Source: Gemmatimonas phototrophica
GTDB taxonomy: Bacteria; Gemmatimonadota; Gemmatimonadetes; Gemmatimonadales; Gemmatimonadaceae
DNA: 34,586 nucleotides
Assembly: GCA_945870175.1 (NCBI GenBank)
Contig: CAMBRJ010000003.1
Coordinates: 1 to 34,586 of the forward strand
Direction of reading: 5' to 3'
Below, one piece after another: positions 33,792 to 34,586 of the stretch. A program made the position numbers and the translations under genes. Under the pieces are notes generated by a model that saw only the letters and a list, made by a program, of their open reading frames with translations, did not search any database and was not told where the DNA came from. The first letter of the stretch is position 1. Each line of letters begins with the position of its first letter.

Positions 33792-34586
33792 TGAGCTTCC
33801 CGCTTCCGTTCGCGCCTCGGCGCATCGCCATCGGCGCCAACGCGCATGTCGGCATCGCCGAATCCATTCGCGCGCGTCGCCCCGACCTTGAGCTGCGCGG
33901 CAAGGTGTTCACCGAGATCACCGCTGAGGATCTCGCGTGGGCCGAGGCGTATATCGGCTTCAAGCGTCCGCCGTCGGTCGCGGATATGGGGAACGTGCGC
34001 TGGATTCAGTGCACTGGTGCCGGCGTCGATTCGTGGATGTCGTCCAATCTCGATCCGTCCATCCTGCTCACGCGCAGCCCAGAATCGTTCGGTCCGATGA
34101 TCGCCGAGTGGGCGGTCTCGCGCATTTTCGCGATCCAGCTACAGGTGCTGGAGTTGGCCCAAGCGCAACGCGAGCGCCGTTGGGCGCCCCGTGACATCGC
34201 GCGAGTGGCCGGCACGCGGGCCCTCGTGGTGGGCACAGGAGACATCGGCCGCGCCATCGCACATGCACTACAGGCGTTGGGCGTGCACGTAACCGGCGTG
34301 TCGCGCAGCGGGACTGTCAGCGGAACCGACAACAGCGCGGCGTTCAGCGCGGTGCACGCGGCGAGCGAAATCGCGAATCTGGTGGGCGACGCCGACTGGA
34401 TCGTGGTGGCCGTGCCCGATACACCGGCATCGCGCGGCCTGATCTCGCGCGACGTGCTGTCACGTTGTCAGGGCGCGGGGCTCTTGAACGCCGGCCGCGG
34501 TTCGGTGGTCGAAGAGACCGCACTGCCCGAAGCGCTCGACAACGGCTGGCTGCGCGCGGCGGCGCTCGATGTATTCGCCACCGAAC
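33791..34586 (+). CDS. D-2-hydroxyacid dehydrogenase family protein (3' end outside window)
   Basis: The first 265 residues of an NAD(P)-dependent D-isomer-specific 2-hydroxyacid dehydrogenase. It begins with ATG at 33791, sharing its A with the TGA of the permease gene (TGATG). Visible blocks: WIQCTGAGVDSW, a coenzyme-binding segment LVVGTGDIGRAIAHAL, then DWIVVAVPDT, and GLLNAGRGSVVEETAL with the conserved Arg, followed by AALDVFATE where the catalytic Glu region begins. The catalytic His lies beyond the window. These enzymes interconvert 2-keto and D-2-hydroxy acids. With the Gfo/Idh/MocA enzyme, it supplies a second redox step in this cluster. Confidence 0.9.
   Translation, partial: MSFPLPFAPRRIAIGANAHVGIAESIRARRPDLELRGKVFTEITAEDLAWAEAYIGFKRPPSVADMGNVRWIQCTGAGVDSWMSSNLDPSILLTRSPESFGPMIAEWAVSRIFAIQLQVLELAQAQRERRWAPRDIARVAGTRALVVGTGDIGRAIAHALQALGVHVTGVSRSGTVSGTDNSAAFSAVHAASEIANLVGDADWIVVAVPDTPASRGLISRDVLSRCQGAGLLNAGRGSVVEETALPEALDNGWLRAAALDVFATE

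Overview
The window is GC-rich chromosomal DNA with densely packed genes, many GTG starts, stop/start overlaps (ATGA, GTGA), and many exported proteins with Ala-rich signal peptides or lipoboxes. Exported DUF2911, CBM9/DUF5916, DUF885, LVIVD-repeat, DUF305, amidase and M20 proteins together are typical of Gemmatimonadota, or less likely Acidobacteriota. This placement is inferred from gene content; there is no rRNA or other marker gene. I see no tRNA, rRNA, CRISPR array, transposase, integrase or phage gene.

Layout. (1) 1-1984, plus: a 116-bp palindromic repeat, an exported DUF2911 protein, and a coupled thiol-type glutathione peroxidase. (2) 1968-4464, minus: an LctP-type lactate permease, whose 3' end overlaps the peroxidase, and a membrane protein with an HEGSH zinc-protease motif. 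(3) 4760-11757, plus: a small Ada-like zinc-site protein, an outer-membrane CBM9/DUF5916 protein, a second copy of the palindromic repeat with a CAACAG hexamer tail, an exported DUF885 protein without the HExxPGHH motif, and a three-PAS hybrid histidine kinase. (4) 11767-22941, minus: a small hypothetical protein, a secreted M20 peptidase with a secreted amidase, a pentapeptide-repeat protein coupled to an exported SBP56-like protein, YaiI, a tiny zinc-ribbon protein, TfoX-N, YjdM/PhnA, an LVIVD lipoprotein with its own terminator, a Met/His-rich DUF305 lipoprotein, and a Cys-cluster protein. (5) 22993-25702: an OFA-type MFS transporter (plus) and an exported M20 peptidase (minus), convergent. 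(6) 25811 to the window end, plus: seven genes without gaps, encoding a DUF885 lipoprotein, a Gfo/Idh/MocA oxidoreductase, a cytoplasmic DUF885 protein, a family-5 solute-binding lipoprotein, two Dpp/Opp-like permeases, and a D-2-hydroxyacid dehydrogenase cut by the window edge.

How it fits together. Most of the window looks like peptide and small-molecule scavenging by a heterotroph: outer-membrane and periplasmic hydrolases, permeases and cytoplasmic oxidoreductases. Region 6 is the strongest candidate for an undescribed system. Its layout suggests hydrolysis outside the inner membrane, import, a second DUF885 step inside, and two NAD(P)-dependent redox steps. The substrate cannot be read from the sequence, and no ATPase for the importer is in the window. 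The second most interesting item is the pair of 116-bp palindromic elements.
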